From positions 55,018,093 to 55,082,092 of the forward strand of contig CM069437.1 of assembly GCA_035610365.1 (NCBI GenBank): 64,000 nucleotides of DNA. The letters are read 5' to 3'. The DNA comes from Aquatica leii. Its lineage: Eukaryota > Arthropoda > Insecta > Coleoptera > Lampyridae. Position 1 is the first letter of the stretch. Every line of letters starts with the position of its first letter. This document shows positions 1 to 12,100 of this stretch, one piece after another. A model generated the notes under the pieces. It made no database searches, was not told the DNA's origin, and was given only the letters and a program-made list of their open reading frames with translations. Both the position numbers and the translations under genes were made by a program.

Positions 1-640
1 AAACTTCAGTAACATTCCTAAAAGCAGCAAGGTCTACTAATAGTTCGTTACGATTCACTACGTAGCCCAGTATTTCACTTCAGATAACCAAAAAAAAAAT
101 ATTTTTTTCCATGGAGAGTAAGTCCAGCAGCACACAACCGTCTTGAAACTGATGCAAGATGCTTGTATGCTTCTCAAAGATGAACGAAACGATGATGATG
201 TTGTAGAGATAAGTGAAACAGTGAGGTTCCAAATCAGCTGCCACGACTATGTCTATTAATCTTTAAATAATAACTGGAGCATTAAGCAGAACAAAAACCA
301 TTCTAGCAAACTAAAATATCTCACGACGTGATATTGTATAAGCAATCAACGGTGTTGACTCATAAGTAAGAGGACTTTGCCAGTAGGCAGAGTAAATATC
401 CAAAAAGGAAAAGTACGTACAATGCGTATTGCTCTAAGGTAGATGTGATATAAAGTAACGAATACGCATCTTTTTGTAACCTAATTCACCTTCCTAAAAT
501 CTACACAGAAACGGTAAGATCCGTCTTTTTTCTTGGCCAAAAAATAGAGCTAGACCAAGCGCTGGTAAATGATTCCATCGTTCCAAGTAGAATCATAGAA
601 TCCAAAGTTTTGCAGCACAACTCTCAGGTAGTTTAGATAA
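1..640 (-). pseudogene. Ty3/gypsy reverse transcriptase relic, cut by window edge
   Basis: Reading the minus strand gives a decayed gypsy RT. Near 480-560 lies KKDGSYRFCVDFRKVN, the usual gypsy finger/palm signature. Near 365-400 lies LDIYSAYWQ, matching the LDL.SGYWQ motif. Near 180-290 is a degenerate NAP..RLID block followed by YLYNIII where YLDDIIV is expected. At 20-75 is LGYVVNRNELLV, the start of the thumb/connection. Frames are broken by stops and small indels, and the catalytic YxDD is lost, so it is dead. No LTR is visible and the element continues off the left edge. It shares orientation with the integrase relic at 2164-3265 but lies on that relic's 3' side, so the two are not one simple element. 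Confidence 0.8.
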
Positions 641-1760
641 GCGAAGAGTGCGCTAACAAACGATGTAAAGAAATCAATCAAACAATTAGAAAAATTGTCA
701 AAATTGGTCAATTAACTTCCGATGTCAGGGATGCCAAATAGTTTGATTTTAAGACTAAACTATTAAAGTCTTATCTGCAATAAAAGTTAACCAAAAATAA
801 TTCATTGATTCAATCTCAAAAGATTTATAATCCTATATTCAAAAACAAAACAAAACAAAACAATAATATAAAATTCAGAAGGTTACTTAAAACTAAAAAT
901 AGAAATTTTTATCATTTAATTGATTAAACTTAAAATTAAAAGAATACCGGTATTTCTTGACATATAGTAAGAAAACAATTTTAATTAAGTTACTTTAAAT
1001 ATTTGCAGTATGCAAATTTAATTTTGGTATTAGAGAAATTTTATTATTTAGTATTTAATAAGTTACGTTCAAATATAAGTTATTTCGCAAGAAAAAAACC
1101 CAAGTTTGTTGATAGAGCAGTTTTTAATCAACGAAAAGAATGTAGAGATATAAGTAACTCACGCATACGGATCAAATTTCACGTTGATGTCATCCAACGG
1201 AATGCAGAGTTGAAGCTGGCGGATAGCCTTGGGAAATTTTGCATCAAAAATCGATGATTTTCTTCACTAAAATCGATTCCGATCATTGGTATTTATTGTA
1301 TCATTCATATACCAAACCCATTCAAATTATAAAGATAATGATAATTTTATTAAAGATAAAATCGGTACAAAAAAAAGTCTTAAAACAAATAAAAACTGGG
1401 AATTAGATAAACTCAACAAAATAGAAATGAAAGACATACCTGTATTATTAACACAGACGTTTTAAATAAAGATATTGTAGATATAAGGTAAGATAAAAAA
1501 CTTACATGGCTTCAAAATGAATGAATGGTCGAAGACTCAGTACCGAATGAATTTTAAAGCGACAACTCCCTAAAAAGTAGCGACTCCGCAAAATAAAAAT
1601 AAAGGAAGGTTTACACGCAAATTTAGTTAAACTAATACAGATAATTTAAAATCACATAATAACAGTAACGGAAACGAAACGACAAAAAAAAATGATAGGT
1701 ACTATCAAATGAAGTACAAAATACCATGGTGAATCTACGTTAATACTAACGTAAATATCA
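641..1760. other. AT-rich stretch without recognisable gene
   Basis: I see short A/T runs and an 84-codon open frame at 1003-1257 that resembles nothing I know. No splice, RNA or repeat signal stands out. It may be decayed internal sequence of the flanking gypsy relics. Confidence 0.5.
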
Positions 1761-1830
1761 ACAAAGGCAACGACAACGATAAGGCAAAGGCAGCGACAAA
1801 AGGCAAAGGCATCGACAAAGGCAAAGGCAA
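1761..1830. repeat. Short minisatellite, unit about GGCAAAGGCATCGACAAA
   Basis: Four to five imperfect tandem copies of a purine-rich unit alternate GGCAAAGGCA with CGACAA. The array is about 70 bp. Open frames across it are artefacts of the repeat. Confidence 0.8.
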
Positions 1831-2163
1831 GATGCAACTGGAACTCTATTCTTAGAATTGAATATTTACAGCTTACTCTAACTTATCACTAACCTAAAAC
1901 TATAAAAATCAAAGTAGGGGAAAAGAAGAGAGAAATCTTGAAACTTGGCTTCGACAAGTAAATAATTCTGAGGGAAATGCAAGAGGGCGTGTCTTCGCGT
2001 CACGAGATCGGCCAATAACGTTATCCCACAAACAACTATCCCAACAAATCTACCGACACCTAGGCACAATAAGATCAAGACGAAGAAGAAAATGGAAATG
2101 TCAAAATCACTACTTATCATCTATAGGATCTTTGCCATTATAAGCTTTCAAATCTTTAATATG
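1831..2163. other. Unassigned 3' flank of gypsy integrase relic
   Basis: This lies directly downstream (minus strand) of the integrase C-terminus at 2164. It could be the remains of a 3' non-coding region or LTR, but no paired LTR is seen in the window. Confidence 0.3.
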
Positions 2164-3265
2164 CTATTTCCCTAAATTGTTTCCAGATATATCGGATAAT
2201 TCATAAACAAGACGGGAATGAACTTTAACAACTTTACATAGAATAAATTTTGGTGCTAGCTTAGCAGCAAAACTTTTAGTAGCGTCTGAAAGAACATAAT
2301 TTCTTTTCCAGACAAAATCATCAACTTGGAAAACAACAGGACCTTTCCTCAAATCATATCGTTATTTGCTTTACTCATAAGCCTTTTTCAAACGAGATCG
2401 CACATCTTTGTACAGTGCAGGTAAAGATAAGACATCTTCCTCCCATTGTTTACGCTCGATATTAGATATAGAATCATTAACATGATTTTCAGATACGGGA
2501 CCATAAAAAGATCCATCAACAGGTACGGTACGAGCAAACATTAGAAACGAAGGAGAAAATTGAGTCACTTCATGTCTAGATAAATTAATGGCTTGAGCAA
2601 TATTGAAAACATTTTCGTCCCAACAACGATGGTTTTCTTTAATAAAGGAAGAGATAATGGTTAGAACAGTTCTGTTTGTTCGTTCGGTAGGGTTTACTTG
2701 AGATAAGTGACGAGCACTATACCAGATATTAACTTTATGATTAGAGATAAAGTCGGTAAATTGTTTAGCCTTAAAAACTTGTGCATTGTCACACAAAATA
2801 ATTTGAGGTACGCCAAAGATAGTGAAGACATTTTCTTCAAGATATTTAACAACAGATACGGTAGTGGCGTCAGATAAGGATTTCACCATGACAAATTTTG
2901 TAAACCAGTCAGTAATTACTAGCAATTGAGTATTTCTTTTCTTAGAACGAGGGAAAGGACCCATAAAGTCAATAGAAATCATCTGAAACGGAAAGTTAAT
3001 GTTTTTGTATTTGCCCATCAATCCAGCACGAGCGACATTAGGAGCTTTTTGAGAACCACAAACTAAACAATTAGAGACATATTTTTAACAGAAGATAATA
3101 ATTTTGGCCAATAATAAAATTCGGTAACACGAGAGACAGTTTTAAAAACTCCAAAATGACTAGAAGTAACTTCATTATGGAATTCAGAAATAATTTTATT
3201 TCTATTTTCTGTAGGTACGACAATTTTCCAATCAGATAGGTTAGAAACTACATTATGTTTGAGAC
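2164..3265 (-). pseudogene. Ty3/gypsy integrase and C-terminal domain relic
   Basis: From 3265 downwards comes an HHCC-type zinc region: the piece around EFHNEVTSSHFGVF supplies the histidines and LVCGSQKAPNVARAG supplies a cysteine. The catalytic core (3021-2371) shows SIDFMGPF (first Asp), ILCDNAQVFK (second Asp) and NPTERTNRT (Glu), so the DDE triad is kept. 2352-2164 encodes the GPY/F-like tail with VDDFVWKRN and KLAPKFILCKVVK. The three parts sit in different frames separated by stops at about 3065 and 2360, so the polyprotein is broken. The core alone is 216 codons open, suggesting a fairly recent copy. No RT lies upstream in frame and no LTR was found. Confidence 0.88.
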
Positions 3266-3869
3266 GACAAATAAGTCATTGGTGTTACTAATTAATCATC
3301 CTCCAGCAATTAAGAGGTTATGGGAAACAATTCTCAGGCATTTCATGGACAAATGTTAAATAGAAACCATTGGTGAATTATCATACGACTCTATTTTCGT
3401 TTAATATGTACCTAGAATACTAGTTATTTGTGTTTTTTATTTTTTTATTATTTATGTATGCATTTTTATTTTTGAAAATTGTAATAAATCTTGTTCATTA
3501 TATTACGTAGGTAATATTATGTTTGTTTTCAACATCTTCCGATAATTGCAAGATTTGCGATATCGGTGAATTTTTTCTATGTAGTATCACACTTCCGGCC
3601 TCTTTAATAAAATGATAACATTACCCGATTGATAACATTAACTGTAATTTTAATAAGCGGCATCCACAGTATTTTCTTTTATATAAATTCGTGAATTAAA
3701 ATTGGTAAAAATGCAAACTCGAAATAAAATGTAATCAGATTCTTCAAAATCACGTTTATTTGGATCTAAGATCTTGATCTAACTCAATTGTGATGTATTT
3801 ACTAAATGCGCGTATTGTAAATTGTTAAAAATGTAGACTCAAAATAAATCGAGATCTTGTATGATAACA
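3266..3869. other. Non-coding spacer with one dispersed repeat
   Basis: AT-rich. It contains the dispersed repeat at 3460-3576 and a short local duplication: AAAATGCAAACTCGAAATAA near 3709 and a similar block near 3829. Confidence 0.4.
3460..3576 (+). repeat. Dispersed repeat, copy 1 (partner at 61614-61728)
   Basis: About 115 bp match a block 58 kb away in direct orientation, differing at only a handful of positions. Both contain TAATATTATGTTTGTTTTCA followed by TTCCGATAATTGCAAGATTT. Similarity stops abruptly on both sides. There is no TIR or poly-A, so the class is unknown. Confidence 0.85.
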
Positions 3870-5950
3870 TACGGCTTACGGATCTTCTTCTTTTAAGTTA
3901 GGGACAATCCCTGTTATTCTTTACGCATTGGGCTATGAAGTTGTTTCCACGAATGTTGAAAATTATCTGTCCATATTTTTTGTGGTCTCCCCGTATTTAG
4001 TAACCCTGCTGGTCTCCGATCTCTAGCAATTTTAATTAATCTGTTCTTTCTTGCTTTGTAGACATAGTCGATCTATTCCCTTCTTTCCTCCCGTACAAAT
4101 CTAACAATGTCTGGTACTCCGCACTCTTTTCTTACTTTGGAGTTTCTGACTCTGTCCAGTCGCGTCCTCCCCGTTATCATTCTCAAAGTAATCATTTCTT
4201 AGGTTCTCATCAGTTGTTTAGTTCTACTGCTGTCAGCGCGTCCCACCATCGCTTTGTATATTTTTATTTTGCTTTCCATTTGGAGGTATTTATTTTTGCA
4301 TGTCAAGTCTCTTAGATATCCAGATATGCGTGCCCCTTCTATAACCTGAGTTCTGACTTCACTAAATAGGTTTACTTCGGTTGTTATCTCTACCACTAGG
4401 TATGTAAAGTTCATTACTTGCTCTATAATTTTGTTGTCTACCATCAGTTTGCATCGTCTTGGTTCTTTGGAGATTACAATTGCCTTGGTTTTCTCGGTAG
4501 ATTTTCCCGCCGTGTTTGCAAACCCATATAGGAGTCGCCATAATGTGTTGATACGTTCGTGTCCCATCACATATCCGGCGTTGTTTTTTATTCTATCTAT
4601 CAGCTTATCCATCACAATGCTAAAAAGCACTGAGCTCAATGAGTCTCCCTGACGGATACCGCTTGTGCATTTTATTACTTTGGTTAAACCCATCGCTGTT
4701 TGGATTTTTGTTGTTGTGTTTGTGTTTATGTCCTCTACTATTCTTATCAGCTGTTTTGGCGTGTTTTTTTCTTCTTTAGGTCAAGAAAACACATAGAATT
4801 TGAGCGCCTTTTCGACTATCTGGCACACAATCAATACAGCGCCTGTTGTAGACTGATTTCGACAGAACCCCTGTTGTTTCTCATTTCTTGTAATGTGAGG
4901 TGTCAATTTATCTAGAATTATTTTCGTGAACAATTTCTGTGTTGCATTCAGAAGTGTAATTCCTCTGTAATTTTCGGGGTTATTTTTTTCTCCCTTTTTA
5001 AATATAGCGATGGTTATGCTGGTTTACCATTCCAAAGGAAACTTTCCGTGTAGTAGTATTATGTTAAACAGCGTTGTCATTTCTTCCGCTAAGCAATTGT
5101 TTCAGAAACTCATTGTTTATTCTGTTCAGCCCTGGACCTTTTCTAGTCCTCAATGTTTTTAGTTTTTTTCAGTGTGTCTTCATTTGCAACCTTTAGTTTT
5201 ATATTGTTGCTTTCGTTCGAAGTTCTTACCCTAGGTGTGCGTTGCTCTTTTCTATATAACTCTTTAAAGTATTCTATCCACTTTTTGTTATTAATTACGT
5301 TCAGTTTCAGGATTTTATTTACCTGCGATTTTCTAGTTCTTAACATTTTTCAGATTTTCTTTGCGAGCCGTACAAGTCTTTTTCTATATCTGTTGTGAAC
5401 TGTTCTCAGTATTCTTCTTCCAGTCGACTTATTCTTTGGTTGGCTGTGTTTTGCTCTTGTAAGTACTGGCTCTAATTTCTAAGTGTCTTCGTTGAGTTGA
5501 AAACTCTTTTTTTTTTGTTTGTCACTTCTTTTACTTCTTCTGTGAACCATGGTGTTTTATTATTGTGTGTGAGTTTCTGTTTGATTCTCAGCCTCCTCTG
5601 CGGCAGTTATTATAATGTTTTTTATTTTTTTCTAGGTTTCCTCCGGGTTGTTATCATGGTGTACTGGAATTGTTCTATTTTGCATTTTTTTCTCTCCGCG
5701 TATATGTCTCTAGTACTGTCGTTTTCTAGTGATTCTAAATTAAACTTTTCAGTACACTTGGCATTTGCTTTTTTCATATATTAAAATTTGGATCTTATTT
5801 TACATAGTAGTATGCGTGATCGCTATTGATGTTCGCTGAGTTCAGCGTTCGTACGTTCAAGGTTTCCGCCGGAGTAAAGTTTCTATTAATTATAACGTAG
5901 TCTAATAGTCGACCGTTGTCCTTGTGCGTTGTTAAATGTATATTACGGAT
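3870..5950 (-). pseudogene. Non-LTR retrotransposon relic (endonuclease to RT C-terminus)
   Basis: On the minus strand, 5950-5800 gives an AP-endonuclease end (LLDYVIINRNF, then ANINSDHAYY, the SDH motif). 5346-5143 is a linker with KKWIEYFKELYRKEQ. 5030-4700 reads as RT fingers (NPENYRGITLLN-like). 4693-4199 is 164 open codons holding the palm motif TSGIRQGDSLSSVLFSIVMD and MVDNKIIEQVMNFTYL. 4200-3890 encodes the usual C-terminal tail (ITGRTRLDRVRN, GRPQKIWTDNF). Many frame changes and the missing YADD region show it is dead. The motif set fits the RTE/jockey-like group common in insects. It is 5' truncated inside the endonuclease. Confidence 0.85.
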
Positions 5951-6706
5951 CAAGGTTTATTTTTACTAATAAAGATAAGTTACTGAAATATAATATTCAA
6001 TGCGCGTCGTTGACTGTTCACAGAGCATTCTGCGTTATAATGGATGAACTACTAACTTAAAATTTTGTGTGTCGGTAGCAACTTTTTAACTCAAGTTTGC
6101 GTTTTATATGTTCAATTTTCGACCTTAATGACAACGCAGTATAATCGTTAACATATTTCACTGAGAACAGGACCACTCGAAAACTACTTGACGTAATTAA
6201 AAAAGTAAACCTTCAAATGAAAAAGAAAAGATTTACATCTTTCCCTAAGCTGTTTTCTAATTACTTCTTTTCAATAGTCAGTACAGTTTACAGAAGAAGT
6301 AGAAAATTATCATAGAAAAATATTGCTTACTTTGTTGCTTTTTTTACGCAAAAAAATATGTTTTTCAAGATTTTAAAATACCTTACATGATGCTGATGAT
6401 AACATTCCTCTTTCATAGAAACACATTTTTGTGTTCTTACAACTAATACTTTTTCAGATGTCTTGTGCTCTGTGCACGCGCGTGTGCTATATAAAATACA
6501 TAGACGAAATCCCAGGCTTAATTATTTTTGTTAATTACTAACTACTTCATGTCATGGTACTTCTTTATTTATTAATTAAACACTATTCCTGTTATCTAAT
6601 TTTATTTTTAGAATTAATTTTACAATTAAGACTATTCTATCACCATGACGTATAGCGTAGAAATTAAACAACACAAGTTACAACCTGTTGGCTATGCCTG
6701 TTTACA
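5951..6706. other. AT-rich spacer
   Basis: No coding or structural signal seen between the truncated non-LTR 5' end and the AAT microsatellite. Confidence 0.4.
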
Positions 6707-6708
6707 TA

Positions 6709-6800
<92 letters not shown>
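6707..6800. repeat. (AAT)n microsatellite
   Basis: About 94 bp of nearly pure AAT/ATA repeat with two interruptions (an AGT and an ATG). The Asn-rich frame across it is not a gene. Confidence 0.97.
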
Positions 6801-7015
6801 CACTATACATTTTGCCTTGACCAATTAATAAAATTTACTTTTAAGAAAAGGAATTCTTAAAAACCTGTGATGAAAAATTTTTGAAAATATTTTCAGTATT
6901 TTCAGTATTAGAATAAACATATAATACACGTATAAGAGTGTTAACCAGTGTTTTATAAGTACTACTAGAAAGATACTACCAATATTAAACAAAATTAGAG
7001 ACAGAAAATATGGTT
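6801..7015. other. 3' flank of EcKL gene A
   Basis: AT-rich sequence with ATTAATAAA-type motifs on the minus strand beyond the stop codon. It is the likely 3' UTR of gene A. Confidence 0.35.
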
Positions 7016-8100
7016 TTAACTATTAAATACTCCTAAACTGTCATAAAATGGCAATAAAAATTTAATCTCGTCTAAGTAACTAGTATTAGAAAAACAATTA
7101 TGACGAAAACTTCCTTCTTCATCATTTCCCAAAAAGTTATCTGCAGTAGCACCTTTTACATTGTTTGCTTTCATAACCGATAAAACAGTGCAGATGGATA
7201 TCAAACCTACAAACAATAGTATAACTATTGTATTGTTTTCTAAAAATCAAGTCTACTTATAAATGCTTTATCACCAAAATCTTTTTTAAAATCATTCCAA
7301 ATTGAGATAGTCGTTTGAATTTCTAATATCTTCACGTATTCTATAAGTGTATCGTAATAATGATGTAAAATATCGTATATATGTTTTTCTTTTACTTTTT
7401 GACTTGTACTTGTAGCTATAAAATAATGTAAATCTACAAACGGGCTTGTAAATACAGATCCTTGAAAATCAACCTGTAAACATGTATCTTGCAGTAATAG
7501 ATTTTTTTCCATTTTACTTACAAACAAAACATCATCCAAACGGTCATCCGCATCATAATGAAACAATAAATTGTTACACCAAAAATCTCCATGATTTAGA
7601 ACATTTAATTTTAAATCACGTTTTGTCATATCAGATATTTTGTTTTGAGTATCATTTATTTTTTCACAGTATTTTTGTAAACCTATAGTAGATTGCATAT
7701 AATAAAAAAACAATAATTAGCAAACAACTCACTTGGCTCTTTTTTACAAACGTTTATAGTTTCTTGAAATAACATGGAAAAAATATTATCGGACATACTA
7801 CATCGATGAAAAAGTCCTTTGTTATAAAGATCCATGATCTTAGAATCCTAAAAAAATTGAAACAATATTTTAATTTTCAACAAACAAGCGCGCATTGTTC
7901 GTATACCTTTTCATATAATACTAGTGACGACGCATGAAAATATGCAAGCTTCTTAATTACAAAAAGGCAATGTTCCAAATTTAATCCTTCTTGACGGTTT
8001 GGCATTTTATAATTTAATGATGAAAGATCTTCCATCACAATCTCTTTTTTTAAATTTGTGGATAGGTAATATGTCTTTGGAGCAACTTTTTGGGAGTAAT
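7016..8100 (-). CDS. EcKL gene A (ecdysteroid-kinase-like), exons 3-7
   Basis: Predicted small-molecule kinase of the EcKinase/CHK family; relatives phosphorylate ecdysteroids or xenobiotics with ATP in the cytosol. Exons on the minus strand are 8100-7907, 7847-7733, 7682-7522, 7473-7257 and 7206-7016. Introns of 48-59 bp have GT and AG ends, and all phases fit. Conserved blocks are EIVMEDLSSLNYKM, the Brenner-type loop VLNHGDFWCNN, and VDFQGSVFTSPFVDLHYF. The 48-bp intron at 7474-7521 is a multiple of three without a stop, so it reads through; gene B has a longer intron at the same place. Exons of 194, 115, 217 and 191 bp match gene B exactly; exon 5 is one codon shorter. Exons 1-2 were not found upstream, where retroelement debris begins. 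It may be a gene with distant 5' exons or a 5'-lost copy. Confidence 0.85.
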
Positions 8101-8554
8101 CTAAAAACCATAACAAAATAGATTAACAAATTGCATTTATTAAATTCAATTATTTTATTTCCCAAATCTATTAATTTAGCAAATAAATATAATAGAGAAT
8201 AAAAAAAAGATGTTACTTAAGAAACTTCATTTAAGTGTTTTGTAAATCTCTAAATCTAAATCTTTGGCTTACTTACCATTAAAGTCGTTTATTGTAAAAA
8301 TAACATGAATGCCAAAATAATATGCTGGTACGCTTTGCAAAATGCATTTAGGCAACACAGAATTACAAATTAATTCAAGAATAAAAAGCATAAAAAAGAA
8401 GCATCGGAAAAAATTACAAAAGACATTGAACATTATTGTTATGACAGCCAAAAAAAACCTGCAAGCTATTAAGATCTACAAAAACCAATCAATGATTACA
8501 CAGAACTAAACGCATTCAAAAAACTGTATAGTGACGACGAGAACACAATACCAT
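8101..8554. other. Upstream of EcKL A; no clear exon
   Basis: A minus-strand open stretch at 8451-8269 ends in a GT donor-like AATGGTAAGT, but its product does not match the EcKL exons 1-2 seen in gene B. No assignment is made. Confidence 0.3.
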
Positions 8555-9150
8555 CTAGAACAGAGACTAGAATCTCAAACTGGCAATCACAAAAGATCAA
8601 GCAACAAACTCGATAAAGAAACTGAAAAATTATAAAGCACCCGGATTGAGTACAATTACAAACGAACAAATAAAGTATAGTTGACAGACTCTAGCAAAAA
8701 AAATAATATTATTTAACAAAATAATTTAAAAAAATGTCTCCAAAGAATAAGCGTTAAGTATCACCGTACTCAGCTTCCTTATGGTTTGTACATATAACGA
8801 CAGTTTTTGATAGAACAAGAGTACCCGATCAAAATCATCAAAATCATAGAAGAAACAAACTCTAGAAGCTCCACCAAAATTGGAACAAAAGGTAAAATAA
8901 CAGAAAATGGATACGATTATAGAAAACGTAGCAACAATAAAAGTATACAAAGTAAGCAGTCGTAATTTCAATGTAGTATGTTACGTAGCCTTAGTCACTA
9001 ATAATGAAGCTAATCTACAAAAAATTTTAGACAATTTCAATGCCACGACTAAAAATAATAACATGATCATTTTAGTTGAAAAAACTAAGTGTCTTAACAT
9101 AACTATCTCCAAGAAACCCATTAAATTTAAAACGGAAATCTCCGTAAAGT
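8555..9150 (+). pseudogene. Non-LTR reverse transcriptase fragment
   Basis: Plus-strand pieces in consistent order: SIKKLKNYKAPG near 8610 (RT motif before the fingers), EYPIKIIKIIEETNSRSS near 8818, a degenerate palm at about 8965 (VVCYVALVTNNEANLQKIL, where CYADD would be expected) and TTKNNNMIILVEKTK near 9045. The catalytic aspartates are gone. It is close to the group at 3870-5950 but in the other orientation. It ends where the gypsy relic begins. Confidence 0.75.
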
Positions 9151-9184
9151 TGTCCTGACATCTTGTTGGAAATTGAAAAAACAT

Positions 9185-12100
9185 CACCAGTAAACAATAC
9201 GACTTTGAACGGTGACGGTCAAAGAAATACTTACTCACGAATAAGTAAAATTGACAATTGGTTTAAGAAATGGAGTACTCAACTATCAAACACTGGTAGC
9301 CGACATCACCAAAGAAGTTATCATGGGGATAGACGTTATAAAAAAAATATGGGTTTAGTTTGCATATAAAGAACAATCTCCTGAAGATTGACGATGAAGT
9401 AATTTCTTCTTATTTGACAGAAAAGACAGCTAGGCGAGTTTTATTGATTGAAAACGTGACTCCACTTTAAAATACTGAAAGTGTGGTGATAGTACGCCTG
9501 GATGAAAATCTCCAAAAAGACTACATTTTTGCTAACAAATTAATGAAGAACAACTTGATTGAAAATTGACTACTAGTTGTCAGAACACTAATACGAGTAA
9601 AAAACACGTAATAATCCTGAATGTCAACTCTAGTCCAGTAACATTGAAAAAAGATCGTGGTAGGCCAATTATGCTAGTATCTAAAATTGTGAAATGCGAG
9701 GATTCTAGTAAAGCTACGTCGCCAACGAAATGCCCACAACACATATTAGACATTCTTACCTGCAAATCCATAAGCCTCAGTCAAGATCACTGGCTAAGTT
9801 GATCTTGCAGTATTAAAATGTAATTGCGCTAGACGTGGTTCCAAAAAAAGAACTGATGTGGTAAAGCACAAAATTAATACCAGAAACGCTCGGGCGATAC
9901 GACAACATCTACGCCAAGTTTCTTTAGCGGAACAAGAAAAATTCGAACAAATAATTACGGATATGGAGAGAGAAGGTGTGATTAAACCTTCAAATAGTCC
10001 ATGGGCGTTCCCAGTGGTACTAGTAAAGAAGAAAAATGAGTCAACAAGGTTTTGCTTAAGGATATGACAAAAAACAGTTATTTTTACCAATAATTAACAA
10101 TACTTTAGACATCTTGTCTACTTTGGATTTGAAGAATGGTTACTGGCAAATGGAATTGGAACCCAAAATTTGCGAAGAAACAGCGTTTACAATTAGAACT
10201 GGTTTGCGACAGTTTACTGTTATTCGTTTTAGTCTGTGTAACGCTCCTTTAACGTTTGCGCGTTTAATAGAAACCATTTTGCAAATACTGTCTTGGAAAA
10301 CGTGCTTGGTTTATCTAAACGACGTCATTGTCGGTGGAGGATCGTTTGAAGAACATTTGAACAACTTGAAAGAAAGTTCGAGCAGTGCATTTATGATCAA
10401 GATCAATCGATAAACTGTTACGTGCAGAAATGTCAATTTTATTCATTTGCTTCAATACCCTGTATAATTCCTAATTTAAAGTTGGCAACGTTGTTTTGAA
10501 CACCATCTATCGTTCTTTTTACTTCCTTTCTCAAGGGTGATGCAAGTACGTTATACACGCAATAAAATAATATAAATTAATAAATTGATAATTTCTTTCT
10601 AGTTTGGACATTTCGTCTGTGTATTGGCAAAGGTTTTCAAGCTGTATGCTTTTATTGTTCCTTCTCGTGGCTTTTTTTAATATATGCGCATGCTGTTTGT
10701 GTTACACAACGCACCTGCTAATTTTCAGAGATAATTGATTGAGTTTTGGGTGTAAATCTAGAACCTTATTGTTTCGCTTATCTAAACGACATTATTATTG
10801 CTACTTCTACATTTGATGAACATCTTACAGTGTTAAGAAAAGTTTTTGAACGTTTAATATCTGCTGGTCTTGTTTTACGTCGGGAGAAAATGTAACTTTT
10901 GTCTATCTGAATTAAATACTTGCGTTATGTAGTTAATAAAAACGGATTATTGGTGGATCCGGACAAAGTAAAAGCTATCCTTAATATTCCTACTTCGTCG
11001 AATGTGACCAAAATCAGACGTTTTATTGGTATGACTAGTTGGTATCGCTCTTTTTTTCTAATTTCTCTTCGCTTACGGCTCCTCTTTTTGCCCTTACTCG
11101 TAAAAACGCTCCGTTCCGATAGACTACTAAATGTCAAACTTCTTTTGATTCTTTAAAGAATAGCTTAATCTCCGCTCGTGTCCTGATTTTTCGTTTTCTT
11201 TTATAGTGGAGGGGTCCCTTAAAAACAATAAGTTTGTAACTAAACATCAGGTCTAAAGATTCTTTGGGTTGTACATCTATTTTTCACAGTTTGTACCCGG
11301 ATTTTCCAACATTGCTAAACATTTGACAAAACTGACCGATTGACCACATAGAATAACTAAAACAAGCCTTAGTGATTTTGCAGATTTAGGGTTCCCCAGA
11401 GAAAAAAAATTGTTTGGTATACCAATACAAATAAATTCCTCATAGGTGCAATGTTTTTTTAAGTGCAAGGTAGACAAGAAAAAGTTATTGCGAATTTTAG
11501 CAGAATTTTGTCCATGCCGGAAAGGAATTATTGCGTTATTAAAACAGAGCTGTTATCAGTAGTCAAGTTCATAGAGCACTTCTATAAATACTTATATCAA
11601 CGCAAATGCTTACTAAAAACAGACTACTCGGCCTTGAAACTGCTATTGCAGTTTTGCAATCCCAAAAAACAAATGGCAAGATAGATTGAGAAACTACAAG
11701 TGTCCAACAGACTATAGCAACTTGCTATGATAGATGACAAGTGGAACGTTAAACATTACAACAATAAAATGATTACAAAATAACGGTACTCCTGAACTGA
11801 AAAGCAAACCGCCGACGACTAATCTGGAAAGAAGTGAGCGCTTTGAGCAGAAGAACCAAAACATACTAGGCGCAATGAAACTCTTTAAGAGTGGAAAGCT
11901 ACCTAGAGAGTGTCGATAGTACTAAAAACAGACAGTAGTTGGTAGTGCCAAAGATACGAATGTCTACACGATGGTATATCACGGGGATATTTTAGCTTGA
12001 AAAAGACATTAAGGAAAGTTTAAAAAAGATTCTACTAAGTGAAAGAATATGTAATGATGTTGTAAGAAAATGATCCAGTCAAAATGCGCAAAACATCAAT

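Noticed and set aside
6645..6860. 71-codon frame rich in asparagine
   Set aside because: It is the translation of the AAT microsatellite, with no other support.
8269..8451. Possible EcKL gene A exon ending in a GTAAGT donor
   Set aside because: The product does not match exons 1-2 of gene B and its frame does not phase with exon 3.
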